From Oscillospiraceae bacterium (GTDB lineage Bacteria > Bacillota > Clostridia > Oscillospirales > Oscillospiraceae): 64,000 nt of DNA. The notes under the pieces were generated by a model. The model searched no databases, had not been told where the DNA came from, and saw only the letters and a program-made list of their open reading frames with translations. Location of the stretch: contig JAFPWF010000010.1 of NCBI GenBank assembly GCA_017395085.1, positions 102,705-166,704 of the forward strand. Reading direction: 5' to 3'. Both the position numbers and the translations under genes were made by a program. Numbering within the stretch: position 1 is the first letter of the stretch; each line of letters begins with the position of its first letter. Below, one piece after another: positions 42,424 to 51,250 of this stretch.

Positions 42424-43146
42424 ATGCCCGATCCTGTTCGCAGCAGAAAATCCGTTCCCTGGCTTTGGGTAACAGCACTGGTCGTTCTGGCCGGGCTGTC
42501 AGTTTTTGCCGCGGTTCGCTTCCAGACCTGGCACCGCCAGGCAGAGGACCGGCGCCTGCTGACCCTGACAAACCCGTGGAACCCCGTTTCCGAGACCGGC
42601 TATACCTACCGCTCCACCGACACCGGCGAAGGCGTACAGGCCGACCGCTCCTGTGCGGATGCCCTCCGGCGCATGCTGCAGGACTGCCGTGCGGCGGGCT
42701 GCAAACCACAGGTCACCGCAGGTTACCGCAGCGTTGACGACCAGCTGGTGCTCTACGACGAGGCGGTTCAGCAGCGCGTGGATACCGGCAGAAGCCCCGA
42801 AGAGGCGGAAACCGCGGTCTCCGCCATCATCGCACAGCCCGGCAGGAGTGAGCATGAACTCGGGCTGGCTTTCGACATTGTGGACACAGACTTCCCGCTC
42901 ACCGATGACCGCCAGGCCGAGACCCCGACCGGCCGCTGGCTCTCGCAGAACGCCTGGAAGTACGGATTTATTCAGCGTTATCCGAAGGGTGCCGATGAAA
43001 TCACCGGTTACAGCTGGCATCCCTGGCATTACCGATATGTGGGCGAAGGCCCCGCCGGGAACATCTTCTCCCTCGGCATCACGCTGGAAGAATATCTCTC
43101 CCTCTTCTACACCGAAGAAGCCCAGGTCGTATATGAGAAGCCATAA
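42424..43146 (+). CDS. VanY-like D-alanyl-D-alanine carboxypeptidase (M15)
   Basis: A 240-residue protein with a hydrophobic N-terminal anchor (VPWLWVTALVVLAGLSVFAAV) and the M15B/VanY metallopeptidase core: TAGYRSVDDQLVLYDE, PGRSEHELGLAFDIVDTD (His and Asp zinc ligands), KYGFIQRYP and the third His in YSWHPWHYRYVG. It trims D-Ala from peptidoglycan stem peptides outside the membrane. AAAGGGGG lies before the ATG. Confidence 0.92.
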   Translation: MPDPVRSRKSVPWLWVTALVVLAGLSVFAAVRFQTWHRQAEDRRLLTLTNPWNPVSETGYTYRSTDTGEGVQADRSCADALRRMLQDCRAAGCKPQVTAGYRSVDDQLVLYDEAVQQRVDTGRSPEEAETAVSAIIAQPGRSEHELGLAFDIVDTDFPLTDDRQAETPTGRWLSQNAWKYGFIQRYPKGADEITGYSWHPWHYRYVGEGPAGNIFSLGITLEEYLSLFYTEEAQVVYEKP

Positions 43147-43158
43147 ATAAAAAGAAAG

Positions 43159-43194
43159 ATTCCGCGGTTCGGAACTCAGTTCCGGCCGCGGAAT
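43159..43194. terminator. Convergent terminator
   Basis: ATTCCGCGG pairs with CCGCGGAAT with an inner GGAAC/GTTCC stem, between the convergent VanY and DUF4422 genes. Confidence 0.75.
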
Positions 43195-43979
43195 TTGCGT
43201 TTCAGGAATGCGGTGCCCTTTTTCAGCCAGTGCTGTGACTCCAGATGCAGGACCGGGAGCTCCAGATACTGAATGTGATTCGTTTCCAGCCAGACGTCCA
43301 GGAGACGCTCTGCCACAAAGCCGAAAACCCGCTTGTCGTAATCGGAATAACCGGAAATATCCAGCCGGGCTTCCAGTTCAAAGAGGATGTCAAACAGCCA
43401 GCTGCAGTACCGGTCCAACAGGTCGTGCCGCATGATAAACATGTTAAAACGGTGTCCCTTTGTCCTGGCAAGAGTCCGGTCAAAGGCTTCGACGTAATCC
43501 GGGCAGCGCTCGGACAGAATTGCCCGGGTGGCGGTCAGGTCTTCCTCATGGTGCGCGTGGGCATACTGGCTGTAGCCCGTCTCAATGTAGTAATTCCGTT
43601 TCTTCGGCAGGAGGACCGGTGCCTTACGCAGCAGCGCTTCTGCCTCCTGTGCGGTCAGAATACGGGAGGCCCTCCGGTCAAAGGCTTTGTCGCCTGTCGT
43701 CAGTTCACCGAAGGGCTTTTCACCTGTGGAGCCTTTTCCCGCCAGATAACGGCGGTAGTGGCAGAGGCCGACAGCGTCGGCGTCCAGGTTCCTCCACGCC
43801 CAGTACAGGCAGGTCAGTTCGCAGTAGTTTTTATTTTTCCCGCTGATATTCTCGCCCGTATCGTCCCCGGTGTAGGGCAAAGGTGCATGCAGAGCGCGCC
43901 CCGCCTGCACCGGCAGGTACAGGGGGTCAACCGGCATCGGATATTCCTTATGGGCAGCAACAAGTACGATCGTTTTCAT
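43176..43979 (-). CDS. DUF4422 glycosyltransferase-like protein
   Basis: A 267-residue protein of the DUF4422 (EpsG-type polysaccharide) group: KTIVLVAAHKEY near the start, YCELTCLYWAWRNLDADAVGLCHYRRYL in the middle and YVEAFDRTLARTKGHRFNMFIMRHDLLDRYCSWLFDILFELEARLD. Such proteins act in capsule or exopolysaccharide synthesis. Its 3' end lies inside the convergent terminator. It is divergent from the undecaprenyl-phosphate sugar transferase gene, consistent with a polysaccharide locus. Confidence 0.85.
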   Translation of the reverse strand: MKTIVLVAAHKEYPMPVDPLYLPVQAGRALHAPLPYTGDDTGENISGKNKNYCELTCLYWAWRNLDADAVGLCHYRRYLAGKGSTGEKPFGELTTGDKAFDRRASRILTAQEAEALLRKAPVLLPKKRNYYIETGYSQYAHAHHEEDLTATRAILSERCPDYVEAFDRTLARTKGHRFNMFIMRHDLLDRYCSWLFDILFELEARLDISGYSDYDKRVFGFVAERLLDVWLETNHIQYLELPVLHLESQHWLKKGTAFLKRKFRGRN

Positions 43980-44115
43980 GCCTTCACTATATCAAAAAAG
44001 CAGGAGGAATGCAAGAAAGCTTGAACTTTTTATGGGTTCATGATAAGATAAATAAGATCGGCAGTCGTGATGCTGCACGGCACAGAAATCTCTTCCGTAA
44101 GGACGATTCCGGACC

Positions 44116-45495
44116 ATGATTAAAGAAAACCAGCAGCTGCTGAACAGACTGAACATTCTCAGTGACGGGCTTATCATTTTCCTGATGATTCCCGTCTCCT
44201 TCTGGCTGCGCTATCAGGTCCTGCCGAACGCAAGTGTGAACATGTCGCTGCAGCGTTACATGGCGATCGGCTTCTTTTTTACCATTGTGCAGATCGGTAT
44301 TTTTCTTCTTGCGGGCGTTTACCGGCCTTTCCGCCACGCGCGGCTGCGGCGGAAGCTGAGCGAGATGCTGGGTGCATTGCTGCTGGGCTTGGCGCTGCTG
44401 CTGAGCTATCTATCCCTGCAGCACATGGACGACTACTCCCGTCAGATGATCTTCCTGTGGTTCGGCCTGAGCTTCGTGTTGCTCAGTGTGAAGCGCGTGG
44501 TGCTCATCCAACTGATGTGGCACTTCCGCGGGAAAGGCTACAACCTGAAGCACGTGGTGGTAATCGGCAGCGGTGCGCTGGCAAAGCGCTACCTGAAAAA
44601 AATCGAGACGGAAGTCAGTATGGGCTATCACCCGCTGGGCTACATTGCCGAAAAAGAGTGCGACCTGGACATTCCTTGGCTGGGTGGCTTTGACAGGCTG
44701 GAATCCGTGCTGGAAACAAAAAAGCCGGATGAAGTCATCTCGGCGGTCGAGTCCGGAGAATTTGACCGCACGCCGCAAATCTGCGCGGCATGCGAGAAAA
44801 CCGGCTGCAAGCTCTCGGCGATCCCCATTTATGCCGAATACATGTCTGCAAACCCGCAGATTGACGACCTGGACGGCATTCCGCTGCTGAACATGCGGCG
44901 CATCCCTCTGGACAATCTGGCAAACGCTTTTGCGAAGCGAGCCGGCGACATTGTCTGTTCGGCGCTGGTCCTGCTGCTGTTCTCTCCTCTGATGCTGTTC
45001 TGCGCCATCGGCGTGAAGCTTTCCTCTCCGGGGCCGATCATCTTTGCCCAGCAGCGCATCGGGCGCAACAAAAAACCGTTTATGATGTATAAATTCCGCT
45101 CCATGCGGGTGAATCCCTCACAGGATACCGCCTGGAGCACGCAGAAGGACAGCCGCAAGACGGCCTTCGGCACTTTTATCCGCAAGTATTCCCTCGATGA
45201 ATTCCCTCAGTTCTGGAATGTGCTGAAAGGCGACATGAGCATGGTGGGGCCCCGTCCGGAGATCCCTTATTATGTGGATCAGTTCAAAGAGGAGGTTCCC
45301 CGCTATATGCTGAAGCACCTTGTGCGGCCGGGCATCACAGGCTGGGCACAGGTGAACGATCTGCGCGGTGATACTTCCATCCCCGAGCGGATCCGCTATG
45401 ATATAGAATACATTGAACGTTGGAGTCTTGGCTTCGATCTGATGATCCTGTTCCGGACGGTTTTTCGGGGAAAATTTAAAAACAACGAAAAGTAG
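44116..45495 (+). CDS. Undecaprenyl-phosphate sugar phosphotransferase (WbaP/CpsE type)
   Basis: Initiates exopolysaccharide synthesis by moving a sugar-1-phosphate to undecaprenyl phosphate. 459 residues: four N-terminal transmembrane helices, a CoA-binding-like domain (VVVIGSGALAKRYLKKIE), a fifth helix (IVCSALVLLLFSPLMLFCAIGVKLSSPGPIIFAQQRIG) and the bacterial sugar-transferase core KFRSMRVNP, KYSLDEFPQFWNVLKGDMSMVGPRPE and RPGITGWAQVNDLRG. glf follows closely. Confidence 0.95.
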   Translation: MIKENQQLLNRLNILSDGLIIFLMIPVSFWLRYQVLPNASVNMSLQRYMAIGFFFTIVQIGIFLLAGVYRPFRHARLRRKLSEMLGALLLGLALLLSYLSLQHMDDYSRQMIFLWFGLSFVLLSVKRVVLIQLMWHFRGKGYNLKHVVVIGSGALAKRYLKKIETEVSMGYHPLGYIAEKECDLDIPWLGGFDRLESVLETKKPDEVISAVESGEFDRTPQICAACEKTGCKLSAIPIYAEYMSANPQIDDLDGIPLLNMRRIPLDNLANAFAKRAGDIVCSALVLLLFSPLMLFCAIGVKLSSPGPIIFAQQRIGRNKKPFMMYKFRSMRVNPSQDTAWSTQKDSRKTAFGTFIRKYSLDEFPQFWNVLKGDMSMVGPRPEIPYYVDQFKEEVPRYMLKHLVRPGITGWAQVNDLRGDTSIPERIRYDIEYIERWSLGFDLMILFRTVFRGKFKNNEK

Positions 45496-45536
45496 CGCCG
45501 TTTTCAGCGCTGCTTTTCCATGAAGGGAGAACAACC

Positions 45537-46661
45537 ATGGCCCAGTATGATTATCTGATCGTCGGCGCCGGCCTCTACGGTGCGGTATTTGCGCACGAGG
45601 CGAAGGCAGCCGGAAAACGCGTCCTTGTGATCGACAAACGTCCGAACATCGGCGGCAACGTCTATACGGAGCCGGTCGAAGGCATCCAGGTACACGTCTA
45701 CGGCGCGCACATCTTTCACACCAGCAGCAAAGAGGTCTGGGACTATGTGAACCGCTTTTCGGTGTTCAACCGCTTTACCAACTCCCCGGTGGCAAACTAC
45801 AGGGGCGAACTCTACAGTCTGCCCTTCAACATGTACACCTTCAACAAAATGTGGGGGGTCGTCACGCCGGAGGAAGCTGCCGCAAAAATAGCCGAACAGC
45901 GGAAGGAAATCACCGGAGAGCCGAAAAATCTGGAAGAACAGGCCATCTCACTGGTTGGCCGGGACATCTTTGAGAAGCTGGTCAAAGGCTATACCGAAAA
46001 ACAGTGGGGCCGCGACTGCAAAGAGCTGCCCGCCTTTATCATCCGGCGGCTTCCGGTTCGGCTGACCTTCGACAACAACTACTTCAACGCCCTGTATCAG
46101 GGCATCCCTGTCGGCGGCTACACCAGACTGGTGGAGAATATGCTGGACGGCATTGAGGTCCACCTGAACTGCGATTATCTGGAAAACCGCGAAACGCTGG
46201 ACGCGCTGGCGGAAAAGGTTCTTTACACCGGGCCGATCGACGCCTTCTACGGGTTCTGCCTCGGCACGCTGCAGTACCGCAGCGTCCGTTTTGAAACCGA
46301 ACTTCTGGATATGTCGAACTTTCAGGGCAATGCCGCCGTCAACTACACCGACCGGGAAACCCCGTGGACCCGCATCATTGAGCACAAATGGTTCACCTTC
46401 GGGAAGGATGAAAACGGGAACGACCTGCCGAAAACCGTCATCTCGCGTGAGTACTCCGCCGAATGGAAGCCGGGGGACGAGCCTTATTACCCTGTCAACG
46501 ATGAGCGGAACGGCGCCCTGTACCGGGCTTATAAGGACCTGTCGGACAGGGAGGAAAAAGTCGTCTTCGGCGGGCGTCTCGGCGAATACAAATACTACGA
46601 TATGGACCAGGTTATCGCCGCCGCACTGGTCAAATCGCGTCAGCTGCTGGCGCAGGCCTGA
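45537..46661 (+). CDS. glf: UDP-galactopyranose mutase
   Basis: FAD-dependent enzyme that makes UDP-galactofuranose for surface glycans. The 374-residue protein starts with the FAD motif YDYLIVGAGLYGAVFAHEAKAAGKRVLVIDKRPNIGGNVYTE, then HVYGAHIFHTSSKEVWDYV, GYTEKQWGRDCKELPAFIIRRLPVRLTFDNNYF, and ends FGGRLGEYKYYDMDQVIAAAL. It is 40 bp downstream of the sugar transferase and ends at a strong terminator. Confidence 0.96.
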   Translation: MAQYDYLIVGAGLYGAVFAHEAKAAGKRVLVIDKRPNIGGNVYTEPVEGIQVHVYGAHIFHTSSKEVWDYVNRFSVFNRFTNSPVANYRGELYSLPFNMYTFNKMWGVVTPEEAAAKIAEQRKEITGEPKNLEEQAISLVGRDIFEKLVKGYTEKQWGRDCKELPAFIIRRLPVRLTFDNNYFNALYQGIPVGGYTRLVENMLDGIEVHLNCDYLENRETLDALAEKVLYTGPIDAFYGFCLGTLQYRSVRFETELLDMSNFQGNAAVNYTDRETPWTRIIEHKWFTFGKDENGNDLPKTVISREYSAEWKPGDEPYYPVNDERNGALYRAYKDLSDREEKVVFGGRLGEYKYYDMDQVIAAALVKSRQLLAQA

Positions 46662-46676
46662 AAGCAGGGACCCGCA

Positions 46677-46720
46677 AAACAGCGCACAGCCTTCGATTGC
46701 GAAGGCTATGCGCTGTTTTT
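46677..46720. terminator. Terminator after glf
   Basis: AAAACAGCGCA-CAGCCTTCG pairs with CGAAGGCTATGCGCTGTTTT with a 3-nt loop and a T-run. Confidence 0.9.
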
Positions 46721-46778
46721 GATCTGATCAGGCGGATGGATTCGAATCCCGTCAGCCGTTTTTGCTGTGCTCTTTTTC

Positions 46779-47765
46779 TTATTCTTCGGTGAAATGGTTA
46801 CTCTCCGAAACGCCATTGCACTCATTTTCTGAAACGAACTCTTCCACCCGTTCACGGTACAGTTCCAGCACGTTGTAGATGCCGTCCTCCGAGAGGACTC
46901 CACGCTTCAGGTCTTTCGGAAGAAGCCCTTCCTCATCGGCGGTATAGTCCTGTTTCCACTCGGTGCTGTTGTAATAGCTTTCCAGTTCCTGAACCAGTTC
47001 CGCGGCTCCCGAAAACTCTTTTTCTGTCACGTCTGCCCTGGAGGCGAGCTGCTGCAGCCGCAGCAGCAGGTCCTCATAATAACGGATTCTCTCAATCTGC
47101 TCCCGGTTCATATCCCCGCCATGGCAGTACCCGTAATACCAGCACTCATACGGATCAGAGCACTGTGTTCCGGGCTGAACCTCAATTTCTTCCGGCTGCT
47201 TCTGCATGCGGTTCAGATCCCAGATATGGTCATTGATCCATTTATAGTACCCTTTCGCTTCCTTTGTTACATCGACGGGAACAAAGGGGTTATCCTCGTC
47301 CGGACCGTGAATCACGATAAAAATCCTGCCGATCTTCAGTTTGCATCGGGATATGATGTAATACTGAAACGCCGCATCCTTGATAAACTGCGGCTGCACT
47401 TCCCCGGCGTTCTTCACCTCATAAAAGTCATAGCCCGTTTCCGTTTTCCGGAGGATATCCACGGCGCAGTAGTTGTTGTAATTGCAGAAGGCCGCTTCGC
47501 AGATGACCCGCGTACCCGCTTCCAGATGTTCCCGTGTGCGCTGCAGCATGGCCGCCTTGTCCGGAATTGTCGTTCCCGGGCGATATACAGTCATCTCCTC
47601 GTAGGGGCCGAACATGCCCATGGCGCGGTCGCCAAAGTCATTGCCGGCGTCCAGTCTTGCCTGGATTTCCGGGGGGATTACCTTCAGCCCGGGCCTGTGC
47701 TTATCCAGCCACAGCATTTTCGGGCACTGCATGCCCCGCATAAAATCCGTTTTTGTGATCGCCAT
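46779..47765 (-). CDS. Cas4/RecB-like PD-(D/E)XK nuclease with Fe-S cysteines
   Basis: A 328-residue protein. It starts ITKTDFMRGMQCPKMLWLDKHRPG, the entry motif of the DUF2779/Cas4-like group. The nuclease core reads AVDILRKTETGYDFYEVKNAGEVQ (Asp, then ExK). Later cysteines (QCSDPYECWYYGYC) could complete a [4Fe-4S] cluster with the first Cys. No CRISPR array or other cas gene is near. It may be a DNA-repair or defence nuclease; standalone members are of unknown role. Confidence 0.75.
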   Translation of the reverse strand: MAITKTDFMRGMQCPKMLWLDKHRPGLKVIPPEIQARLDAGNDFGDRAMGMFGPYEEMTVYRPGTTIPDKAAMLQRTREHLEAGTRVICEAAFCNYNNYCAVDILRKTETGYDFYEVKNAGEVQPQFIKDAAFQYYIISRCKLKIGRIFIVIHGPDEDNPFVPVDVTKEAKGYYKWINDHIWDLNRMQKQPEEIEVQPGTQCSDPYECWYYGYCHGGDMNREQIERIRYYEDLLLRLQQLASRADVTEKEFSGAAELVQELESYYNSTEWKQDYTADEEGLLPKDLKRGVLSEDGIYNVLELYRERVEEFVSENECNGVSESNHFTEE

Positions 47766-47848
47766 ATGCTTTGCTCTTCCGTTTTCAGTCGTCTGGTTTT
47801 AGTGCATGCAGGAAATAAGAAAAATCCAAAAAAGAGAAAAAACCTGAA

Positions 47849-48631
47849 TCAGTCGATGTGAATGATCTTCTGCGTCAGATCCGCAGCCTTTACCTTCGGG
47901 TTCGGGAAGCGTTCGCGTTTTTCTGTGATTTTTCCGATGTTGATCGCCTGTTTCGGGCAGTACTGCACGCAGCTCAGGCATCCGATGCAGTTGGTGCCGA
48001 AGCTTGGCTTGCTCCCGACGAGCTGAATGTTGTTACGGGGACAGACCTGCACACAGGTGCCGCAGCCGATGCAGGCATCACTGGCCGCGAACTTTTTGAC
48101 GCGCTTGGCGTGCGTTTTTCCGAGGCCTTTGCTCATCAGCTCAAATGCCGCTTCTTTCGGCGGCCGCTTTTCGCTTCTTCTTCCGGCAAGGACCGCAGCA
48201 GCGACTTCGGCGGCTTTCCGGTCAACACGACGCTGCGCCTTCTCCGGCGTTGTGGGTGGGAATGTCAGGGTGTGAGGCATCAGCCAGATCGCCGTGGAAT
48301 GGTTGGAAACTCCGTTCCAGTAATCCAGGCGCACGATTTCGTCAATTTTGCGAAGCCCGCAGCCAAGATAGCCCGCATACTGTTCCACAGCAAACTTGTA
48401 GGCATCCGGAGCGATCTGGATATCCCGGATGTACATCTCCATATCACCGGGCAGTCCGCCTGCCATGCACGAGAAAACAAAGCCGACGCGTTTGGCCTCC
48501 CGCGCATCCGTCTTTATCGGATAGCTGCGCATCATGACAATGTCCGTATCCCCAAGTTTTTTGGCGATGGTCTTTGCCATGTCAAGGCAATGGCCTGCCC
48601 CAGAGTAACAGTAGATGATGTTTTCGCTCAT
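47849..48631 (-). CDS. EFR1-family ferredoxin (flavodoxin plus two [4Fe-4S])
   Basis: A 260-residue protein. The N terminus is flavodoxin-like (MSENIIYCYSGAGHCLDMAKTIAKKLGD; GMF-like phosphate loop in YSGAGHC). The C terminus has two [4Fe-4S] motifs: CIGCGTCVQVCP and CIGCLSCVQYCP. Such proteins are electron carriers in anaerobes. The gene is adjacent to a HxlR-type regulator. Confidence 0.9.
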   Translation of the reverse strand: MSENIIYCYSGAGHCLDMAKTIAKKLGDTDIVMMRSYPIKTDAREAKRVGFVFSCMAGGLPGDMEMYIRDIQIAPDAYKFAVEQYAGYLGCGLRKIDEIVRLDYWNGVSNHSTAIWLMPHTLTFPPTTPEKAQRRVDRKAAEVAAAVLAGRRSEKRPPKEAAFELMSKGLGKTHAKRVKKFAASDACIGCGTCVQVCPRNNIQLVGSKPSFGTNCIGCLSCVQYCPKQAINIGKITEKRERFPNPKVKAADLTQKIIHID

Positions 48632-48744
48632 GAGGTTTTCTCCTTTATGATTCTTGTGAAATGATCAACTGATTACAATTTATTTATACCATCAGGCGAC
48701 ATGGATTACAACAAAAAGCTTTCGGTTGTATTTGATTATCTGTT

Positions 48745-49077
48745 TTATTCCTGCCTCTGTTCCCGGTATGCCAGCCCCCAGCTCTCCATCGACTGGAAAA
48801 TCAGGCGCATGGATTCACCCAGTTCCGTCAGGGAATACTCCACCCGGGGCGGAACTTCGGGAAAAACCTTGCGGTTTACGATACCGTCAGCCTTCATGGA
48901 ACGCAACGCCTCCGTTAACGCTTTCTGGCTGATGCCATCAATGCTCTTTTGCAGCTCGTTAAAGCGCCAGGGCCGGGAAAGCAGATTGCGCATGATCAGC
49001 AGTTTCCATTTGCTGCCGATCAGGGAAACAGTCATTGCGACCGGACACTCCGGCAGAATTTTTTCTTTTGATCTCAT
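48745..49077 (-). CDS. HxlR-family transcriptional regulator
   Basis: A 110-residue winged HTH: CPVAMTVSLIGSKWKLLIMRNLLSRPWRFNELQKSIDGISQKALTEALRSMKADGIV, RKVFPEVPPRVEYSLTELGESM. HxlR/YodB-type repressors have a redox or electrophile-sensing Cys near the N terminus, here CPVAM. It is divergent from the sirtuin gene; a palindrome overlapping that promoter is a likely binding site. Confidence 0.92.
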   Translation of the reverse strand: MRSKEKILPECPVAMTVSLIGSKWKLLIMRNLLSRPWRFNELQKSIDGISQKALTEALRSMKADGIVNRKVFPEVPPRVEYSLTELGESMRLIFQSMESWGLAYREQRQE

Positions 49078-49179
49078 CGGTCACACCACCATTAGTATCT
49101 ATTTGAATGCTGCAGTCGAATCATACTGTAATATGCGGATAAATGCAAGATCCTTTTCAAGTGGAGCAGGTTACAAAAA

Positions 49180-49217
49180 GGTGCGTACTTGCACCATCTT
49201 TCACTTTCCCTTATACT
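49180..49217 (+). promoter_or_regulatory. Sirtuin promoter with overlapping palindromic operator
   Basis: TTGCAC, 17 bp, TATACT lies about 30 bp before the sirtuin ATG. GGTGC-N6-GCACC (49180-49195) covers the -35 element, so a repressor bound there would block transcription. The divergent HxlR protein is the obvious candidate. Confidence 0.65.
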
Positions 49218-49250
49218 GGAACTCAGTAACACCCCAGGGAGGACCGTCAC

Positions 49251-50219
49251 ATGCTTTACAACCGTTCTGCCAAGAAGAGTACGAGCTTTGAAGGCTTTTT
49301 GACCTATGAGCACGCTGGTGATTACATTCTTCAGAAAGTGCCCTATGAAGTTCAAATTGAACTGGCCGCTCAGGCAATCCGCGAAGCAGACTTCGTGCTG
49401 CTGGGTGCCGGGGCCGGAATGAGCACTGCTGCCGGAGCCGAATACGGCGGCAAGTTTTTTGAGGACAACTTCGCCGAGTTCCAGCAGCTTTACGGTAAGG
49501 GTCCATATATGCAGGACATGTACTCTGCAGGGTTTTACCCCTTTCCCGATCAGGAGAGCAAGTGGGGACTGTGGAGCCATCTGGCTTTGCTGGCAGGAGC
49601 AGATCTGGATGTGACACCTTTGCATAAAACGCTGCTGACTGCTCTGAAAGGCAAGAAGATCTTTCTTCTCAGCACAAATGCCGACCATCAGTTTGAAAAA
49701 GCAGGGCTACCCCCTGAGCAGGTCTTCGCCACGCAGGGCAGTTACAGGCTGATCCAGTGCGCGCGGGGCTGCCATCAAAAAACCTACGACGCGGTAGGGC
49801 TTTTTCGGCAGATGGAGCGAGAGCGAGTACAGGGGAAGATCCCCAAGGAGCTTGTTCCAAAATGCCCGGTCTGCGGAGGTCCGATGGCAATGAATCTGCG
49901 GGTGGACGACCACTTTGTACAGGACAGGGACTGGCATGCTGCGGAGAATCGTTTCAATCAGTTTTTATCTGAATGCATCCACGAAAAAACGGTGCTCCTG
50001 GAGTTGGGCGTGGGCTTTAACACTCCCACCATCATCCGTTTTCCTTTTGAAAAGCTGGCAAGGGAACATGAAAACATTACGCTCGTCCGTCTCAGCCGCA
50101 GCAAGGCCATGGTGCCCGCCAGTCTCGGCGTTCGGGCCATCGGCATCAACGCGGATATGGCACGGAGCATTACGGACATCTCCGCGAAACTGAAAGGCAC
50201 GGAGGCGACCGGAACATGA
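49251..50219 (+). CDS. SIR2-family NAD-dependent deacylase/ADP-ribosyltransferase (SirTM-like)
   Basis: A 322-residue sirtuin: VLLGAGAGMSTAAGAEYGG (NAD-binding GAGxS), LLSTNADHQFEKAG (TNxD), a zinc-type Cys set (CARGCHQ ... CPVCGGPM) and LELGVGFNTPTIIRFPFE. The catalytic His is not typical at the usual GHG position, as in class M sirtuins that ADP-ribosylate lipoylated GcvH-L. Class M members sit beside macrodomain hydrolases, and a truncated macrodomain gene lies 1 kb downstream on the other strand. It overlaps DUF1848 by four bases. The assignment to class M rests mainly on context. Confidence 0.8.
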   Translation: MLYNRSAKKSTSFEGFLTYEHAGDYILQKVPYEVQIELAAQAIREADFVLLGAGAGMSTAAGAEYGGKFFEDNFAEFQQLYGKGPYMQDMYSAGFYPFPDQESKWGLWSHLALLAGADLDVTPLHKTLLTALKGKKIFLLSTNADHQFEKAGLPPEQVFATQGSYRLIQCARGCHQKTYDAVGLFRQMERERVQGKIPKELVPKCPVCGGPMAMNLRVDDHFVQDRDWHAAENRFNQFLSECIHEKTVLLELGVGFNTPTIIRFPFEKLAREHENITLVRLSRSKAMVPASLGVRAIGINADMARSITDISAKLKGTEATGT

Positions 50220-51148
50220 TCATCCAGACCGGTATGCGTACGGACATTCCGGCCTTCTATTCCGAATGGTTTCTCAACCGGCTGAAGGAAGGCTATGTGC
50301 TGGTGCGCAACCCTTACGATCCTCTGTCTGTCACACGCTACCGGCTCAACCCGGATGTTGTTGACCTGATTGCCTTTTGCACCAAGAACCCGGCCCCGAT
50401 GCTGTCGCAAATGGATGCTCTGAAGGATTACGGCCAGTACTGGTTTGTGACCATCACGCCATATGGCCGGGATGTGGAGCCGAATGTGCCCGGCAAAGAA
50501 CAGGTACTGGAGGACTTCATGCGCCTGTCGGAAATCGTTGGCGTGGATTCCATGGGCTGGCGTTATGATCCTGTCCTGATCACCGACCGTTATCCACTGG
50601 AGAAGCACGTCGAAGTTTTTGAACACATGGCAAAAACTCTTTCCGGATATACGGAGAACTGTGTCATTTCCTTCATTGACCTGTACCAAAAGGTCAGGCG
50701 CAATTTCCCGGAAGTGCGGGAAGTTCGAAAAGAGGATCGCATTGCCCTCGGCAAGGCTTTTGCCGAGATCGGCAGAAGCTGCGGCATAACAATCCGCGCC
50801 TGTGCTGAGGGGACGGAGCTTGCCCCATACGGCGTCAACTGTGATGGCTGCATGACCGTAAGCACCTTTGAAACAGCGCTTCACAGGAAACTGAACGTCC
50901 CGAAACGAAAGAACCAACGGGGCGGACAGTGCGCCTGTGTGCTGGGGACAGACATCGGCGCTTATGACACCTGCGGCCATCTCTGCCGTTACTGTTATGC
51001 CAACACAAACGCTGAGCAGGTGCGCCGCAATCTGCGTGCCCACGATCCTGCCTCTCCTTTCCTGTTGGGCGGACACCTGCCGGGAGATAAGATTCATGAA
51101 GCAAAACAGGAGAGCTGGCGAGTGGATCAGTTAAGTCTGGAATTGTGA
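50216..51148 (+). CDS. DUF1848 protein with C-terminal Fe-S-like Cys motif
   Basis: A 310-residue DUF1848 protein: IIQTGMRTDIPAFYSEWFLNRLKEGYVLVRNPYDPLSVTRY at the start, a TIM-barrel-like middle (YGQYWFVTITPYG, WRYDPVLIT) and a C-terminal cysteine motif in QCACVLGTDIGAYDTCGHLCRYCYANT. The CxxxCxxC-like C terminus suggests a [4Fe-4S] cluster, as in spore-photoproduct-lyase relatives, but the reaction is unknown. Cotranscribed with the sirtuin, ending at a strong terminator. Confidence 0.85.
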   Translation: MIIQTGMRTDIPAFYSEWFLNRLKEGYVLVRNPYDPLSVTRYRLNPDVVDLIAFCTKNPAPMLSQMDALKDYGQYWFVTITPYGRDVEPNVPGKEQVLEDFMRLSEIVGVDSMGWRYDPVLITDRYPLEKHVEVFEHMAKTLSGYTENCVISFIDLYQKVRRNFPEVREVRKEDRIALGKAFAEIGRSCGITIRACAEGTELAPYGVNCDGCMTVSTFETALHRKLNVPKRKNQRGGQCACVLGTDIGAYDTCGHLCRYCYANTNAEQVRRNLRAHDPASPFLLGGHLPGDKIHEAKQESWRVDQLSLEL

Positions 51149-51199
51149 CATATTGTCCGTACAATCGGAAGCGATCGGCTAAACAATAAGATCGCACAC

Positions 51200-51245
51200 A
51201 AAAACACCGGACCCGATCCGTTTCAGGATCAGGTCCGGTGTTTTT
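51200..51245. terminator. Bidirectional terminator
   Basis: AAAACACCGGACC-GATCC pairs with GGATC-GGTCCGGTGTTTT around a short loop (one bulged base on each side), between the DUF1848 gene and the macrodomain remnant. Confidence 0.9.
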
Positions 51246-51250
51246 CCGGC

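Noticed and set aside
46725-46775. GGATTCGAATCCC-like T-arm sequence after glf, possibly a tRNA remnant or attachment site
   Set aside because: Only the T-loop-like string is visible, with no anticodon or acceptor arm, and no mobile gene borders it.
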